Positions 36,870-46,429 of a DNA stretch of 64,000 nt are shown here, piece by piece (positions within the stretch are counted from its first letter, which is position 1; every line of letters begins with the position of its first letter). The stretch is from an uncultured Nitrospirota bacterium. GTDB taxonomy: Bacteria; Nitrospirota; Nitrospiria; Nitrospirales; UBA8639. The notes beneath the pieces are model-generated. The model made no database searches. It worked only from the letters and a program-made list of their open reading frames with translations, and was not told the origin of the DNA. Location: contig CAKZPV010000008.1 of NCBI GenBank assembly GCA_937139405.1, positions 1 through 64,000 on the forward strand, in the 5' to 3' direction. A program made the position numbers and the translations under genes.

Positions 36870-39584
36870 TTAAATTCCGTGGCATTTTTTGTATTTTTTT
36901 CCGCTACCACAAGGACAGGGGTCGTTGCGACCCACTTTTTCTTCTGTGCGTTGAACAGGTTGTTTTAGGGCCTCTGCGGCTTCGCCGCGGTTTAAGCTCA
37001 TTTGCTGAGGACGCGGGGCTTCCACTTCGGCTTCTGGACGTTCACCACGCACCAGTTGAAATTTAAAGAGACGTTCTAGCGTATCCCCTTTAATACGATC
37101 CATCATACCGGCAAACATATCGTAGCCTTCACGTTTATATTCTGCTAAAGGATCTTTTTGACCATAACCCCGCAAGCCAATGCCATCCTTGAGTTGGTCC
37201 ATCCCCCACAAATGATCCTTCCATTGCTGATCAATCATCTGCAATAAAATAGTCCGCTCAATATAATGAATTAATTCTTCGCTCGCGCCATGTTCCTCAA
37301 CCAAATTTTCTACTTTATCGCGATACGCCTGCTTCAGTTTTTCTGGGATATCTTCTATGAGAGCATCACGCCCTAATTCCTTTAATTCATCTACCTTAAG
37401 AACATCTAAGCCAAATTGGCCATGAACCGATTCGACGAGTCCAGTAAAATCCCATTCTTCGGAATATTGTTCTTCAGGACAGTAGGTCTCAACCAACCCC
37501 TCACCAATCCCTTCGAGCATGTCCAACACTTCTTCGGTTACATCCGTAGCTCCGAGCACGCTTTGCCGATGTTTGTAAATGACTTCGCGTTGTTTATTCA
37601 TCACATCGTCATATTCAAGAAGATGTTTGCGAATTTCAAAATTATGCCCTTCGACTTTCTTTTGAGCATTTTCAATCGATTTCGTGACCATGCGGTGTTC
37701 GATGGGCACCCCTTCTTCCATGCCTAATTTCAGCATAAGATTGGAAACCCGCTCAGATGCAAATATCCGCAGAAGATCATCTTCTAACGACAGAAAAAAG
37801 CGAGAAGACCCAGGGTCACCTTGCCGACCGGCCCTGCCTCGCAATTGGTTATCAATGCGCCGACTTTCATGGCGCTCCGTCCCCACAATATGCAACCCGC
37901 CCGCGGCCAATACTTCTTCCTTATTGGCTTCACAGAAGGTCTTCAGTGTTTCGAATTCCTTGGCCAAATCTTCTTCACTGAGTTCCCCTCCCTTATAAAT
38001 GAACTGCTGTTTAAAGAGGGCTTCAAAACTCCCGCCTAAGAGAATATCGGTCCCACGCCCAGCCATATTCGTGGCAATCGTGACGGCGCCCTTCTGTCCG
38101 GCTTGGGCGATGATTTCCGCTTCCTTCTCATGAAATTTCGCATTCAAGACGTTGTGCTTCACGCCTCGCTGTTTCAGCAAAGCTGCTAGGCGTTCTGATT
38201 TTTCAATGGAAACCGTCCCGATCAAGACTGGTTGGCCTTTTTCGTGATGCTCTTTGATATCATCCGCAATCGCCTCGAATTTTTCTTTTTCGGTGCGAAA
38301 GACCACATCGGCATGATCCATTCGAATCATAGACCGATTCGTTGGAATGACATTCACCTCTAAATTATAGATCTTGGCAAACTCCGCCGCTTCCGTGTCA
38401 GCGGTTCCAGTCATGCCACCTAGCTTGTTATACATCCGAAAATAATTTTGAAAAGTTACCGATGCTAACGTCTGATTTTCATTGGCGATTTTCACGCCTT
38501 CTTTCGCTTCAACCGCTTGATGAAGTCCATCACTCCAGCGACGACCTGGCATCATCCGTCCCGTGAACTCATCGACAATAACCACCTCTCCATCTTTCAC
38601 CACATATTCCACATCACGTTTATACAGGGCATGAGCTTGCAGTGCTTTCACCACATGATGCACGAGGTTCAAGTGCTTCAAATCATACAGGTTGTCAACA
38701 CCGAGTAACTTTTCGACCTTGACGTTGCCCTCATCTGTTAACGACACAGTTTTAGTTTTTTCTTCGATCGTAAAATCCTCTTCCCGTTTCAACTTGGGAA
38801 TGATGTGATCGATTTGGTAATACAAATCGGTGCTTTGTTCAGTCGGACCAGAGATAATTAACGGTGTGCGCGCTTCGTCAATGAGGATACTATCGACTTC
38901 ATCCACGATGGCATAATTATGTTCTCGCTGAACCCCCCTATCTTCACCAGTCGGAAGCAAGTTATCTCGGAGGTAATCGAAACCATACTCATTGTTCGTG
39001 CCATAGGTAATATCAGCACCATAGGCTTCCTGCCGAGAACAAGGCCTGAGAAATTGCAAGCGCTTATCAGGAGCATCATAGTCTGGATCAAAAAGAAATG
39101 ACGCTTCATGTTGAATAATTCCCACCGACAGCCTTAAGCCGTGATAGAGCGGACCCATCCATTGCGCATCGCGTTTTGCCAGGTAATCATTCACCGTCAC
39201 CAGATGCGCCCCTTTGCCTTCCAGCGCATTCAAATAGATGGGCAACGTCGCCACTAGCGTTTTGCCTTCACCGGTTCGCATCTCAGCAATGCGCCCCTGA
39301 TGGAGAACCATTCCGCCGAGAAATTGGACATCAAAGTGACGCATCCCTAACGTTCGCTTGGACATTTCTCGACAGACGGCAAACGCTTCCGGAAGAATGT
39401 CATCCAGCGTTTCTCCTGCTTCCAATCGTTTTTTAAAGGTTTCCGTTTTCTCCCCAAGTGCTTGATCATCTAAAGGTTGGAGCGATGTCTCAAAGGCATT
39501 GGCCTTGTCAATTTGAGGTTTGAGTTTCTTCAGCTCTCGATCATTGTTACTGCCAAAGAGAATATTTAGAAGACGTACAAACAT
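36870..39584 (-). CDS. secA: Preprotein translocase ATPase SecA
   Basis: Motor that drives unfolded preproteins through SecYEG. 904 residues with Walker A at about 105-109 ([10 protein letters not shown]), DEAD-type [19 protein letters not shown], motor domain 2 with [14 protein letters not shown] and [18 protein letters not shown], and a helical wing and scaffold region. A C-terminal zinc SEC-C tail ([21 protein letters not shown]) normally binds SecB or ribosomes. The start at 39584 gives the standard N-terminus. The gene stands alone, convergent with the short STAS gene. Confidence 0.98.
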   Translation of the reverse strand: MFVRLLNILFGSNNDRELKKLKPQIDKANAFETSLQPLDDQALGEKTETFKKRLEAGETLDDILPEAFAVCREMSKRTLGMRHFDVQFLGGMVLHQGRIAEMRTGEGKTLVATLPIYLNALEGKGAHLVTVNDYLAKRDAQWMGPLYHGLRLSVGIIQHEASFLFDPDYDAPDKRLQFLRPCSRQEAYGADITYGTNNEYGFDYLRDNLLPTGEDRGVQREHNYAIVDEVDSILIDEARTPLIISGPTEQSTDLYYQIDHIIPKLKREEDFTIEEKTKTVSLTDEGNVKVEKLLGVDNLYDLKHLNLVHHVVKALQAHALYKRDVEYVVKDGEVVIVDEFTGRMMPGRRWSDGLHQAVEAKEGVKIANENQTLASVTFQNYFRMYNKLGGMTGTADTEAAEFAKIYNLEVNVIPTNRSMIRMDHADVVFRTEKEKFEAIADDIKEHHEKGQPVLIGTVSIEKSERLAALLKQRGVKHNVLNAKFHEKEAEIIAQAGQKGAVTIATNMAGRGTDILLGGSFEALFKQQFIYKGGELSEEDLAKEFETLKTFCEANKEEVLAAGGLHIVGTERHESRRIDNQLRGRAGRQGDPGSSRFFLSLEDDLLRIFASERVSNLMLKLGMEEGVPIEHRMVTKSIENAQKKVEGHNFEIRKHLLEYDDVMNKQREVIYKHRQSVLGATDVTEEVLDMLEGIGEGLVETYCPEEQYSEEWDFTGLVESVHGQFGLDVLKVDELKELGRDALIEDIPEKLKQAYRDKVENLVEEHGASEELIHYIERTILLQMIDQQWKDHLWGMDQLKDGIGLRGYGQKDPLAEYKREGYDMFAGMMDRIKGDTLERLFKFQLVRGERPEAEVEAPRPQQMSLNRGEAAEALKQPVQRTEEKVGRNDPCPCGSGKKYKKCHGI

Positions 39585-39847
39585 AGGCCTAGGCTACCTT
39601 CGAAAAAGAAATTGGATGTGGAATGACGCAATAAAGAGATAGGGATTATTGGCTGGAAAGCCTTCTACTCTCTTGAATGTGCTTAGTATACCGAAATATA
39701 ACTGGGAATCAACTCACTACACTTCTCAAATCTCAGAAACCAAAGGAAGTTCAGATCACCGAATTGACCCCGACATCAAAAACAGCACCTTGACAAAATA
39801 TTAAAGAGTTTCATACGATTTTTTCGCATTTCTAAAGAGTTTTCTTC

Positions 39848-40186
39848 ATGGAACAGGAATTTCCATCGCCAAGAAACATGATGGTAATTAAACCATTGCT
39901 GACTGTCTCGCTCCTCACTGTGCTCATCATGATGATGAGTTCGGTGCCGCTCAGCATGGCCTCTCATTTGATTGACCATCATCACCATTCTGCACAAACC
40001 CACACCACTGGCATTTGTGCCTGGATGTGCACCGCTGCCCAAACCATATCAACTGATTCTCAAATTTTCAGTCCAAATATTTCGCTTCTCGACATTCTTC
40101 CACCATTACCAATTTCTTCAATACCGCCTCCTCACCAAATTTTCTTTCCCAGCAGAGCTCCTCCATCTGATTCTTTCATAATCTGA
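39848..40186 (+). CDS. Small exported His/Cys protein, C-x-W-x-C / R-A-P-P family (copy A)
   Basis: 112 residues. A hydrophobic N-terminal helix (about 15-35) is followed by the histidine cluster IDHHHHSAQTH, then CAWMC, a Pro-rich stretch and SRAPPSDSFII at the end. The interval from CxWxC to RAPP is 41 residues, the same as in the 45014-45322 protein and close to the 44 residues in the 44123-44494 protein. This recalls, from memory, short DUF2946-type proteins that sit beside TonB-dependent metal transport genes. A role in periplasmic metal handling is inferred from the His and Cys residues only. ATG at 39848; tandem ATGs at 39878 are an alternative. Confidence 0.65.
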   Translation: MEQEFPSPRNMMVIKPLLTVSLLTVLIMMMSSVPLSMASHLIDHHHHSAQTHTTGICAWMCTAAQTISTDSQIFSPNISLLDILPPLPISSIPPPHQIFFPSRAPPSDSFII

Positions 40187-40504
40187 TCTCTTCTCTCCAT
40201 CATTCAATTTCTTGACCAATCCACTGAGTTCGAAGGTTAAGAGATGAGACTGAGTATAGTGAGAATAGACCAGAGCATACGTTTTTTTACTATTAGTAGT
40301 AATACTATGCCTAATTGAGCTTATCCACCTCGATAAGCTCACTGTAGCAATGGAATACTCTGAATATTCGAAGAACGGATCACTATTTATTTGCGCAGAA
40401 ATATCGAGGAGATTAAATGAACAGGCAGATAAACCTCCACTTCTGACTCGATTTGGCACACGTTGAGATAAGGTTCACAAAAGCATGAGCCTAAGGAGCT
40501 TTTC
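40187..40504. promoter_or_regulatory. Intergenic region with inverted repeat upstream of the TonB cluster
   Basis: About 320 bases before the TonB-domain gene. A perfect 9-base-pair inverted repeat GAGCTTATC / GATAAGCTC with a six-base spacer lies at 40317-40340, just after an AT-rich imperfect palindrome (TATTA-GTAG-TAATA) near 40290. These may be operator or hairpin structures for the cluster; no match to a canonical Fur box was seen. A minus-strand frame here is not convincing. Confidence 0.4.
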
Positions 40505-41092
40505 ATGGTCTCTCAAACAATGGTATTCCATAGCCGCATCATATGGTTAATGGCTGTACTCTCACTTTCTCCTATCGTCCTGGCTCACGGCACTGAAGCT
40601 GAGATAGAAGAAGAGATCCAGACATTGGATGTGATTGAAATTACTGGATCAGTGGTAGAACAAACTCCGCGTGAACTAAACTTTCCTGATCCAGCAATCT
40701 TACAACCTCACCATCAAAACTTCACGAAATACCTCTCTCGCCCAAAAATGAATCTGACAAAGTACATTCCGACCCATGCAAAAGTCTTATTAGATCAAAC
40801 GGCTAAGAGGAGAAAGCTCCATACCCCTGTTAAGCCCCTGAAAACAGAGCGTCCCGCTTTTCCTCGACGAGCGCGTGAACAAGGCTGGCACGGGCGGGTT
40901 ATCTTGCGTTTAAGAATCTTGCCTGACGGAACTGTGGCATCTGGCACGATTCACAAGAGCTCTGGCCATCAACTGCTAGATGACAACGCCATCAAAGCTG
41001 CGACACAATGGACCTTTCAGCCAGCGAAAAATGGTGGGTTTCCTGTGGCCGCCACCGTCAATATTCCTATTCAATTTGATTTGGTACAGTAA
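40505..41092 (+). CDS. Exported protein with TonB C-terminal domain
   Basis: 195 residues. The N-terminus is a cleavable-looking signal peptide (ending IVLAHG), not the usual TonB anchor with S-x3-H. The central part includes LDVIEITGSVVEQ, then a basic linker. The last 85 residues are a clear TonB_C domain: RPAFPRRAREQGWHGRVILRLRILPDG, SSGHQLLDDNAIKAATQWTFQPAKNG. A good ribosome site (AAGGAG, 7 bases) precedes the ATG. It opens the row TonB_C protein - TPR - TonB - ExbB - ExbD. A soluble periplasmic TonB domain may relay force or compete for receptor TonB boxes. Confidence 0.82.
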   Translation: MVSQTMVFHSRIIWLMAVLSLSPIVLAHGTEAEIEEEIQTLDVIEITGSVVEQTPRELNFPDPAILQPHHQNFTKYLSRPKMNLTKYIPTHAKVLLDQTAKRRKLHTPVKPLKTERPAFPRRAREQGWHGRVILRLRILPDGTVASGTIHKSSGHQLLDDNAIKAATQWTFQPAKNGGFPVAATVNIPIQFDLVQ

Positions 41093-41124
41093 ATGGCTTT
41101 CGACCCACGCAAAAGGACAGACAA

Positions 41125-42171
41125 ATGATTTTTATTAGAAATACCTACCTCTTTTTGTTTTGCACCATCATCTTGGGCTTCAGCCAAAAACCATTCAGCC
41201 ATGCCGGAGAGGCCCAAGATCTCTTGTCTCAAGCTTACACCGCCTATCAACATAATCAATGGGCCTCCGCCAAAGTTCCCTTAGAACGGGCAATCCATCT
41301 CTATCCCCACTATGCAGAAGCACACCACCTTCTGGGTTTAGTCTCGACGCAACTCAAGAAACCAGACCAAGCCATTGCGGCACTTCAACAAGCCGTCAAG
41401 GCCTATCCCTCGTTTGCGCGAGCATATGTGGATTTAGGGTTTGTCTTTCAAGAGCAACAACAATACGAAGAAGCCGAAAAGGCTTTTCGACAGGCCACAA
41501 CGATCTATCCGCATTACCTGGAAAGCTGGATGGCACTTGCCGCCCTCTTTGATCAACAACAACAGGGTACGAATGCCATTACCGCACATCAAAAGGTTTT
41601 AGAATTAGACCCGCATCATTCTGATTCACTGTATGGCCTGGCCTATTGGTTCATTCAGCAAGGTGAGCAAGAGAAGGCAGAACCATACGTTGAACAATTG
41701 ACGACCAAAAATCCTGAACATGTGAATGGGTGGTTGATGACCGGGTCCTTAGCACAACAATCCGGCCAGTCGGAAAAAGCCATCACGGCCTATCAACACG
41801 TTGTCGGCCTCCAACAACAACTCGTCGATCCGTATTTCAATCTGGGCATCTTGTACCAACAAAAAGAACAATACGCAGAATCAGCTGAGGCGTTTCGAAA
41901 TGTCCTTCGGTTAGATAACAACAATCCCGAGGCTCATATCAACTTAGGGGTCGTCTACACCGCTCTATCTAAACTGAAACAGGCGGAAGAAGAGTATGAA
42001 GCCGCTTTAGCCCTCAATCCTCGTCTTACTGAAGCTCATTACAATTTGGGGTTGCTCTATGAATTTCATCATAATGCGCCAGGGAAAGCCGTGGAATATT
42101 ATAAAGAATATGCAAAACTTGGCGGACAAGATGAACGAATTGCCAAACTCCTGAAACGGATTAGATCGTGA
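41125..42171 (+). CDS. Exported TPR-repeat protein of the TonB cluster
   Basis: 348 residues: an N-terminal signal or anchor (about 5-22) and roughly nine tetratricopeptide repeats, for example YAEAHHLLGLVSTQLKKPDQAIAALQQAV and PEAHINLGVVYTALSKLKQAEEEYEAAL. The last 4 bases overlap the start of tonB (GTGA), so it is co-translated with it. TPR proteins occur in several TonB/ExbBD operons and may organise the complex in the periplasm. It is colinear with, and clearly paralogous to, the TPR protein at 49382-50443. Confidence 0.88.
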   Translation: MIFIRNTYLFLFCTIILGFSQKPFSHAGEAQDLLSQAYTAYQHNQWASAKVPLERAIHLYPHYAEAHHLLGLVSTQLKKPDQAIAALQQAVKAYPSFARAYVDLGFVFQEQQQYEEAEKAFRQATTIYPHYLESWMALAALFDQQQQGTNAITAHQKVLELDPHHSDSLYGLAYWFIQQGEQEKAEPYVEQLTTKNPEHVNGWLMTGSLAQQSGQSEKAITAYQHVVGLQQQLVDPYFNLGILYQQKEQYAESAEAFRNVLRLDNNNPEAHINLGVVYTALSKLKQAEEEYEAALALNPRLTEAHYNLGLLYEFHHNAPGKAVEYYKEYAKLGGQDERIAKLLKRIRS

Positions 42172-43055
42172 CAGAAACGAGTTTTCATCAGGAGTCGGAT
42201 ACCCAGATTTTTTTTCTCAGTGCTTTAGGGAGCATTCTGCTGCATGGGTTACTGGTGGCTAGCTTAGCCAATATGCCACAAACCACCATCGAAAAAGATG
42301 AACTCCCAACGGTACAGGTGAACTTGATTGCTTCGTCAGAGATTTCAGAAAAACCAGCTTCTGAAACGCCGACACCCATACAACCCCATGTAGCTATGCC
42401 GGATGTGCCTCCCCCCCCGATGCCTCTCACACGTACCCAGCGATCACAACCATCAGTCGCGCCATTGCAAGCCTCACTGACACCAACAGCGAAACAGGCT
42501 CTCACACCACCCGCACCGGCAAAACGGATTTTACAAGATACCCGAGCATCACAAGCTCTACAATCAAGAAAAATGATGAAAATGCGGATACCGATACCAA
42601 CCCAACAGGCAACACCTACATTGCCAACAAAAACGACTCAAACCAACATTCTAAGCCATGTTGCACCACCACTGCCGACGATAAGAAAAGAACGTTTCGC
42701 AGCTCGGGCACTGCCCGCACCGGCGACAGTAACAACACCACGAACGCTCACTGCTACTCTACCCGATCAGACAGGGTCGACGATGACTCGACCAACCATC
42801 ATCTCATCATCCAGACCAGCCTACCCACGAGTCGCGCGAGAGTCGGGATGGGAAGGAACAGTTGTTGTTCGTACACTCGTCGACACGAATGGCCGACCAA
42901 GCCAAGTCAAGCTTCGCAAAAGCTGTGGGCACCCCACGTTGGATGAAGCCGCACAAGACGCTGTTCAGCACTGGATATTTCAACCCGCGAAGGATGGCAA
43001 TATCCCCATCACCAAATGGGTCGATATTCCCATTAAATTTGCTCTCAACAGTTAA
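42168..43055 (+). CDS. tonB: TonB energy transducer, membrane anchored
   Basis: 295 residues with the classic layout: one N-terminal membrane helix (about 15-34) carrying S22-x3-H26 in GSILLHGLL as in E. coli TonB, a Pro-rich periplasmic linker (PDVPPPPMPL and following), and a C-terminal TonB_C domain (PAYPRVARESGWEGTVVVRTLVDTNG, SCGHPTLDEAAQDAVQHWIFQPAKDG). The start is a GTG overlapping the TPR gene stop. With ExbB and ExbD just downstream it should transmit the proton gradient to outer-membrane receptors. Confidence 0.92.
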   Translation: MTETSFHQESDTQIFFLSALGSILLHGLLVASLANMPQTTIEKDELPTVQVNLIASSEISEKPASETPTPIQPHVAMPDVPPPPMPLTRTQRSQPSVAPLQASLTPTAKQALTPPAPAKRILQDTRASQALQSRKMMKMRIPIPTQQATPTLPTKTTQTNILSHVAPPLPTIRKERFAARALPAPATVTTPRTLTATLPDQTGSTMTRPTIISSSRPAYPRVARESGWEGTVVVRTLVDTNGRPSQVKLRKSCGHPTLDEAAQDAVQHWIFQPAKDGNIPITKWVDIPIKFALNS

Positions 43056-43084
43056 CGAGCTATCGATACAAGAAAGACATGTGA

Positions 43085-43684
43085 ATGGAATTTCTTAACA
43101 TACTCATGAAAGGCGGCTGGATGATGATTCCGATCATTGTCTGCTCGCTCTTAGCCTTAACCATCAGCATCGAGCGGTTGATCTATTTCAAAAATTTCAG
43201 TGCAAGCCGCCTAGCGCCAAAAATGCTCTCGCTCGTCGAACAAGAGAAAATGACAGATGCCCTGGCTGTGGCTGAACAGCAAACGAGCCCTGTACTTCGA
43301 GTCATATCCGCAGGGATTCACCAACGCAGGAACTACCCGTCCAAAGCCATGGAAGCCACCGGCATTGCAGAACTCACAAAAATGAAACGAGGCCTTTCCG
43401 TATTGGATACCGTGATCACGCTTGGCCCGTTATTAGGACTATTGGGGACCATCATCGGGATGGTTGATTCATTTGGCATCATGTCTGAATCTGGATTGGG
43501 GAATCCTCATGCGGTCACGGGAGGAGTCGCGGAAGCATTAATCTGCACTGCGGCAGGGATTTTTGTGGCTGTGACCACTTTGATCCCTTATAACTTTTTC
43601 TTAGCACGCATGGAACAAGAAACTGAGAAAATCGAACATTATGCGACCAAAGCTGAGGCGGCTCTCCAAAGCCTGGTCGACTGA
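43085..43684 (+). CDS. exbB: Biopolymer transport protein ExbB (MotA/TolQ family)
   Basis: 199-residue proton channel subunit. Three membrane helices: about 12-29 (WMMIPIIVCSLLALTISI), a second with VITLGPLLGLLGTIIGMV, and a third with VAEALICTAAGIFVAVTTLIPYN. The TLGP..GLLGTI..M signature is diagnostic. Start ATG at 43085, 29 bases after tonB; exbD follows after 8 bases. Confidence 0.94.
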   Translation: MEFLNILMKGGWMMIPIIVCSLLALTISIERLIYFKNFSASRLAPKMLSLVEQEKMTDALAVAEQQTSPVLRVISAGIHQRRNYPSKAMEATGIAELTKMKRGLSVLDTVITLGPLLGLLGTIIGMVDSFGIMSESGLGNPHAVTGGVAEALICTAAGIFVAVTTLIPYNFFLARMEQETEKIEHYATKAEAALQSLVD

Positions 43685-43692
43685 ACTCAATC

Positions 43693-44103
43693 ATGAGATT
43701 ACCTGCAGCAGCCAAAAAGAAACCTCGTATCGAAATCATTCCTATGATTGACACCATGTTCTTCTTACTGGTGTTTTTCATGATTGCAACGTTGTCTATG
43801 ACGATTCAACAAGGCATGCCAATTTCACTGCCCACAGCCGAATCTTCAACAGAATCAACCACTGAGAATGTCTCACTCACTCTGACTCAAGAAGGCACTC
43901 TCTATTACAACAAAGAAGTGATTACCTTACAGGAACTCGAGCAACGACTTGTGAATCTTCGGCAAACATCAACAGATCCTTCGTTATTGATTAATGCCGA
44001 CGAGCAAGTTCCACATGGACGAGTGATCAAGGTCATGGATCTCATTCGACTCAGTGGAATCAAGAGTATGGGCATTGCAACACAGCCTTCATTTACAGAA
44101 TAA
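43693..44103 (+). CDS. exbD: Biopolymer transport protein ExbD
   Basis: 136 residues. The single membrane helix contains the proton-carrying aspartate D20 in IPMIDTMFFLLVFFM; the periplasmic domain follows (VSLTLTQEGTLYYNKEVITLQELEQRL). It forms the stator with ExbB. The stop is only 19 bases from the next small exported protein, suggesting that copy B belongs to the operon. Confidence 0.93.
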   Translation: MRLPAAAKKKPRIEIIPMIDTMFFLLVFFMIATLSMTIQQGMPISLPTAESSTESTTENVSLTLTQEGTLYYNKEVITLQELEQRLVNLRQTSTDPSLLINADEQVPHGRVIKVMDLIRLSGIKSMGIATQPSFTE

Positions 44104-44122
44104 TTTTTGTTATACGAAGCCT

Positions 44123-44494
44123 ATGCTCTTTCATCGACCTTCTCAATTCAAATCATCTTTAACCCTCAATAGGAAGGACAGCACTCCTTCCTTCACTAAC
44201 GTTTTGGTGGCTGGTCTTCTTGGAATCCACCTCACTCTCATAACGGTTGGAACATTTTGTGCTTCAACCGCCATCAATACCAATCCTTCACACCATCAGG
44301 ATCATCAATCCGCAACGTCTATCCTCTGTGTCTGGGCATGCCAGGTTGGGCAAATCACCGCTTCAGCCACGCCGACAGAAAACCTTGCCCCGCTTCCCTT
44401 TCTCATCTTTGTTGGGATCGTACTCCCTCCCACCATTCCTGCCGTGTTTTCCCTCTTCTCCTTTGCAGCCCCCCGTGGCCCTCCATTGTTGTAA
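44123..44494 (+). CDS. Small exported His/Cys protein, C-x-W-x-C / R-G-P-P family (copy B)
   Basis: 123 residues, starting 19 bases after exbD. A hydrophobic helix at about 27-46 is followed by PSHHQDHQS, then LCVWAC, a hydrophobic segment and the C-terminus AAPRGPPLL. It shares the layout of the products at 39848 and 45014: membrane segment, HHxxH-like cluster, CxWxC, then RxPP about 41-44 residues later. Sequence between motifs is poorly conserved. The location in the exb operon suggests a function tied to TonB-driven uptake, perhaps of a metal; this is inference. Confidence 0.6.
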   Translation: MLFHRPSQFKSSLTLNRKDSTPSFTNVLVAGLLGIHLTLITVGTFCASTAINTNPSHHQDHQSATSILCVWACQVGQITASATPTENLAPLPFLIFVGIVLPPTIPAVFSLFSFAAPRGPPLL

Positions 44495-44698
44495 ATCTTC
44501 GTCTATTCCCAATTCTCAACAGTGATGCTCGCGTTTCGCCTGTAGGGAAACTTGAATTTTCCATAGCAAGGCGATTCTTGAAGCATCAGGAAACAACGTC
44601 TTAAGTCACAAGACCATCGACCCAGGAATCGGGAGATTAACTATACAATTTTCGTTAAGCATGTGAAAAAAAATTTCGCAAGTTAAGGAGGACAGACA

Positions 44699-44905
44699 AT
44701 GAATCAAGAATTGTTACGCGTCGGCGAGGCTGCCAAAGCGTTAAACGTGAGTCGGTGGACCATATACCGATGGGTAGAAGAAGACCGCCTCAAAGCCACA
44801 AAAATAGGAAAAGGAAGCTTACGAATTTTTCGTGATTCAATTGATATGTTGGTCGAACGCAACCGTAAAGACTATTGGGAACCCGTCCCCACAGGAACGC
44901 GATAA
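44699..44905 (+). CDS. Helix-turn-helix protein, excisionase/MerR-like
   Basis: 68 residues behind a near-perfect ribosome site (AAGGAGG about 8 bases from ATG). The sequence RVGEAAKALNVSRWTIYRWVEEDRLKATKIG is the winged HTH of the excisionase (HTH_17) family, followed by GSLRIFRDSIDMLVERN. Such proteins act as DNA-bending accessory factors or local regulators. It lies between two members of the small His/Cys family, so it could regulate them; no integrase is nearby. Confidence 0.85.
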   Translation: MNQELLRVGEAAKALNVSRWTIYRWVEEDRLKATKIGKGSLRIFRDSIDMLVERNRKDYWEPVPTGTR

Positions 44906-45013
44906 TTTTTGGGCTGAAGTGTTGCAAGTGACTGCATCCATCTGTAGAGGAATATTCAAAAAAGGCATATGGTTAGATATGGGTTGATGACTGCTGACTT
45001 TCATGGATAACTC

Positions 45014-45322
45014 ATGAGAACTTCATCACTTCAAAAAATTCTCGCTGCTGGACTTGGTCTATGGCTCCTTGTGGTCACAACAGCATTGGCGAGCCCTATG
45101 ACAGGGCATGCCATTGACCACCATCACACGCAGAGCAGCCACTCTCAAACATGGTGTGATTGGATGTGTAAGGCCAGTCACGCGATTCACACGCCATCTG
45201 TTTTTCTTGTTCAATCGTATGATGTTCTCACATCAGCCTTTCGACCTTATCCAACTCACCACCCGTCCATCCTCCCTTTTTCAGCCGATTCTCGAGCTCC
45301 ACCAGCCTTCTCTCTCTTTTAA
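45014..45322 (+). CDS. Small exported His/Cys protein, C-x-W-x-C / R-A-P-P family (copy C)
   Basis: 102 residues: signal peptide (ending ALASP), AIDHHHTQSSHSQ, WCDWMC, then SRAPPAFSLF at the C-terminus. The spacing from CxWxC to RAPP is 41 residues, identical to the 39848-40186 protein, although the sequence between is different. The identical IDHHH stretch is also shared with that protein. No ribosome site stands out. As in the other two, His and Cys suggest metal binding. Confidence 0.62.
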   Translation: MRTSSLQKILAAGLGLWLLVVTTALASPMTGHAIDHHHTQSSHSQTWCDWMCKASHAIHTPSVFLVQSYDVLTSAFRPYPTHHPSILPFSADSRAPPAFSLF

Positions 45323-45502
45323 GGTGTCATTAGGCATCACACACCGAGGGACAATCTTCTCTCCCACGACTACTTGAATGCTCAATCTTCGTCCGAGGTT
45401 GCCCGAGGACTTTGCGGATGATTGTGATGCCAAGCAGTTTGAGAAAAAATATCGCAAAAAAGGAACCTCTACCTTTCTTTCATTTTGAGGAGGATATGAA
45501 CA

Positions 45503-46252
45503 ATGTTTCTGACTCACTATACATACCGTGGTTGGATGACGATGTTGAGCTTCGTACTGGTCAATGGAATCAGTATATTCGCGCTTCCTTTTTCAGTATA
45601 TGCCGAGCATATGCTTGCCCTTCGATTAGCTCCGACCCCATTTAGTCCAAACATGTGCAGAATTACTAAAGAGGGGTCGTCCATCCGAATTCTTGCAGCA
45701 AAACATCGAGATCTTTTTCTCCAAATCGTCCCTGGGCAATACCAACCCAAGAACACAGATAAAGCCAGGAAAAAAGACTATGTTCATTTTGTCACGATGG
45801 CTGACCTGACGAACGGTCAAATACCGGATGGTGCCATTGCTTTTGACAACCGCCATGCCGTGATCTTCGATGACACACATCCCAAAGGCCTATCTCGCCC
45901 GAAATTCCTGACACAGCTTCCAGAGAATCAACGTCTCATTGCTAAGATGGCGCTCAATACCTTTTTGCGCCTCCATCGCGTTTTTAATGCTGCCGTCGAC
46001 ACTTGCCGGCCCCATCCTGCATTTCCAGACTATGGAAATGATGATCATGTGTTACGAATTGAGGAAGGGCAACTCACGTTCAAAAATCTTGTTGAACGAT
46101 ACAACGAACAGCCCTCTTCCCCCAAAGACCTCTATCTTTTTGAACCAGGCACAATAGAGGGCTATGTCGACCCTGAAGCAGGCAAGGGGGCCAACATCAG
46201 TTACCACGCCATGAATCCACTCAACTTTTATGTCCCAACGTCTTTACCCTAA
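45503..46252 (+). CDS. Exported hypothetical protein
   Basis: 249 residues. The N-terminal hydrophobic segment (about 13-33, MTMLSFVLVNGISIFALPFSVYA) looks like a signal peptide. The rest is soluble, with two cysteines (NMCRITKEGS and VDTCRPHPAFPDYGNDDH) and several His/Asp-rich stretches such as FDDTHPKG. No family was recognised. AGGAGG lies 9 bases before the ATG at 45503; another ATG at 45496 is out of frame. It sits between a small His/Cys protein and the cytochrome P460 homologue. Confidence 0.65.
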   Translation: MFLTHYTYRGWMTMLSFVLVNGISIFALPFSVYAEHMLALRLAPTPFSPNMCRITKEGSSIRILAAKHRDLFLQIVPGQYQPKNTDKARKKDYVHFVTMADLTNGQIPDGAIAFDNRHAVIFDDTHPKGLSRPKFLTQLPENQRLIAKMALNTFLRLHRVFNAAVDTCRPHPAFPDYGNDDHVLRIEEGQLTFKNLVERYNEQPSSPKDLYLFEPGTIEGYVDPEAGKGANISYHAMNPLNFYVPTSLP

Positions 46253-46429
46253 CGCGCCCCCGTGCCAATCGAAGAAAAGGTTGTAGCATATGTATGTATT
46301 CGTAAGTAGACAAGCTTATCGCATACTCCCTATGCTGGCAGAGAAAACTAAACGGATGAGACACGTCACAAGGTTGCCTCGTCTCTCTGCATTCTTCAAG
46401 GGTTTCATTACAACAGGAGGTAACAGATT

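Noticed and set aside
40118-40459. 113-codon minus-strand frame
   Set aside because: Overlaps the small His/Cys gene and the intergenic inverted repeat; no ribosome site or family features.
45412-45645. 77-codon plus-strand frame including an ATG at 45496
   Set aside because: Overlaps the 45503 gene in another frame; the strong ribosome site is better spaced for the 45503 start, which also gives a signal peptide.
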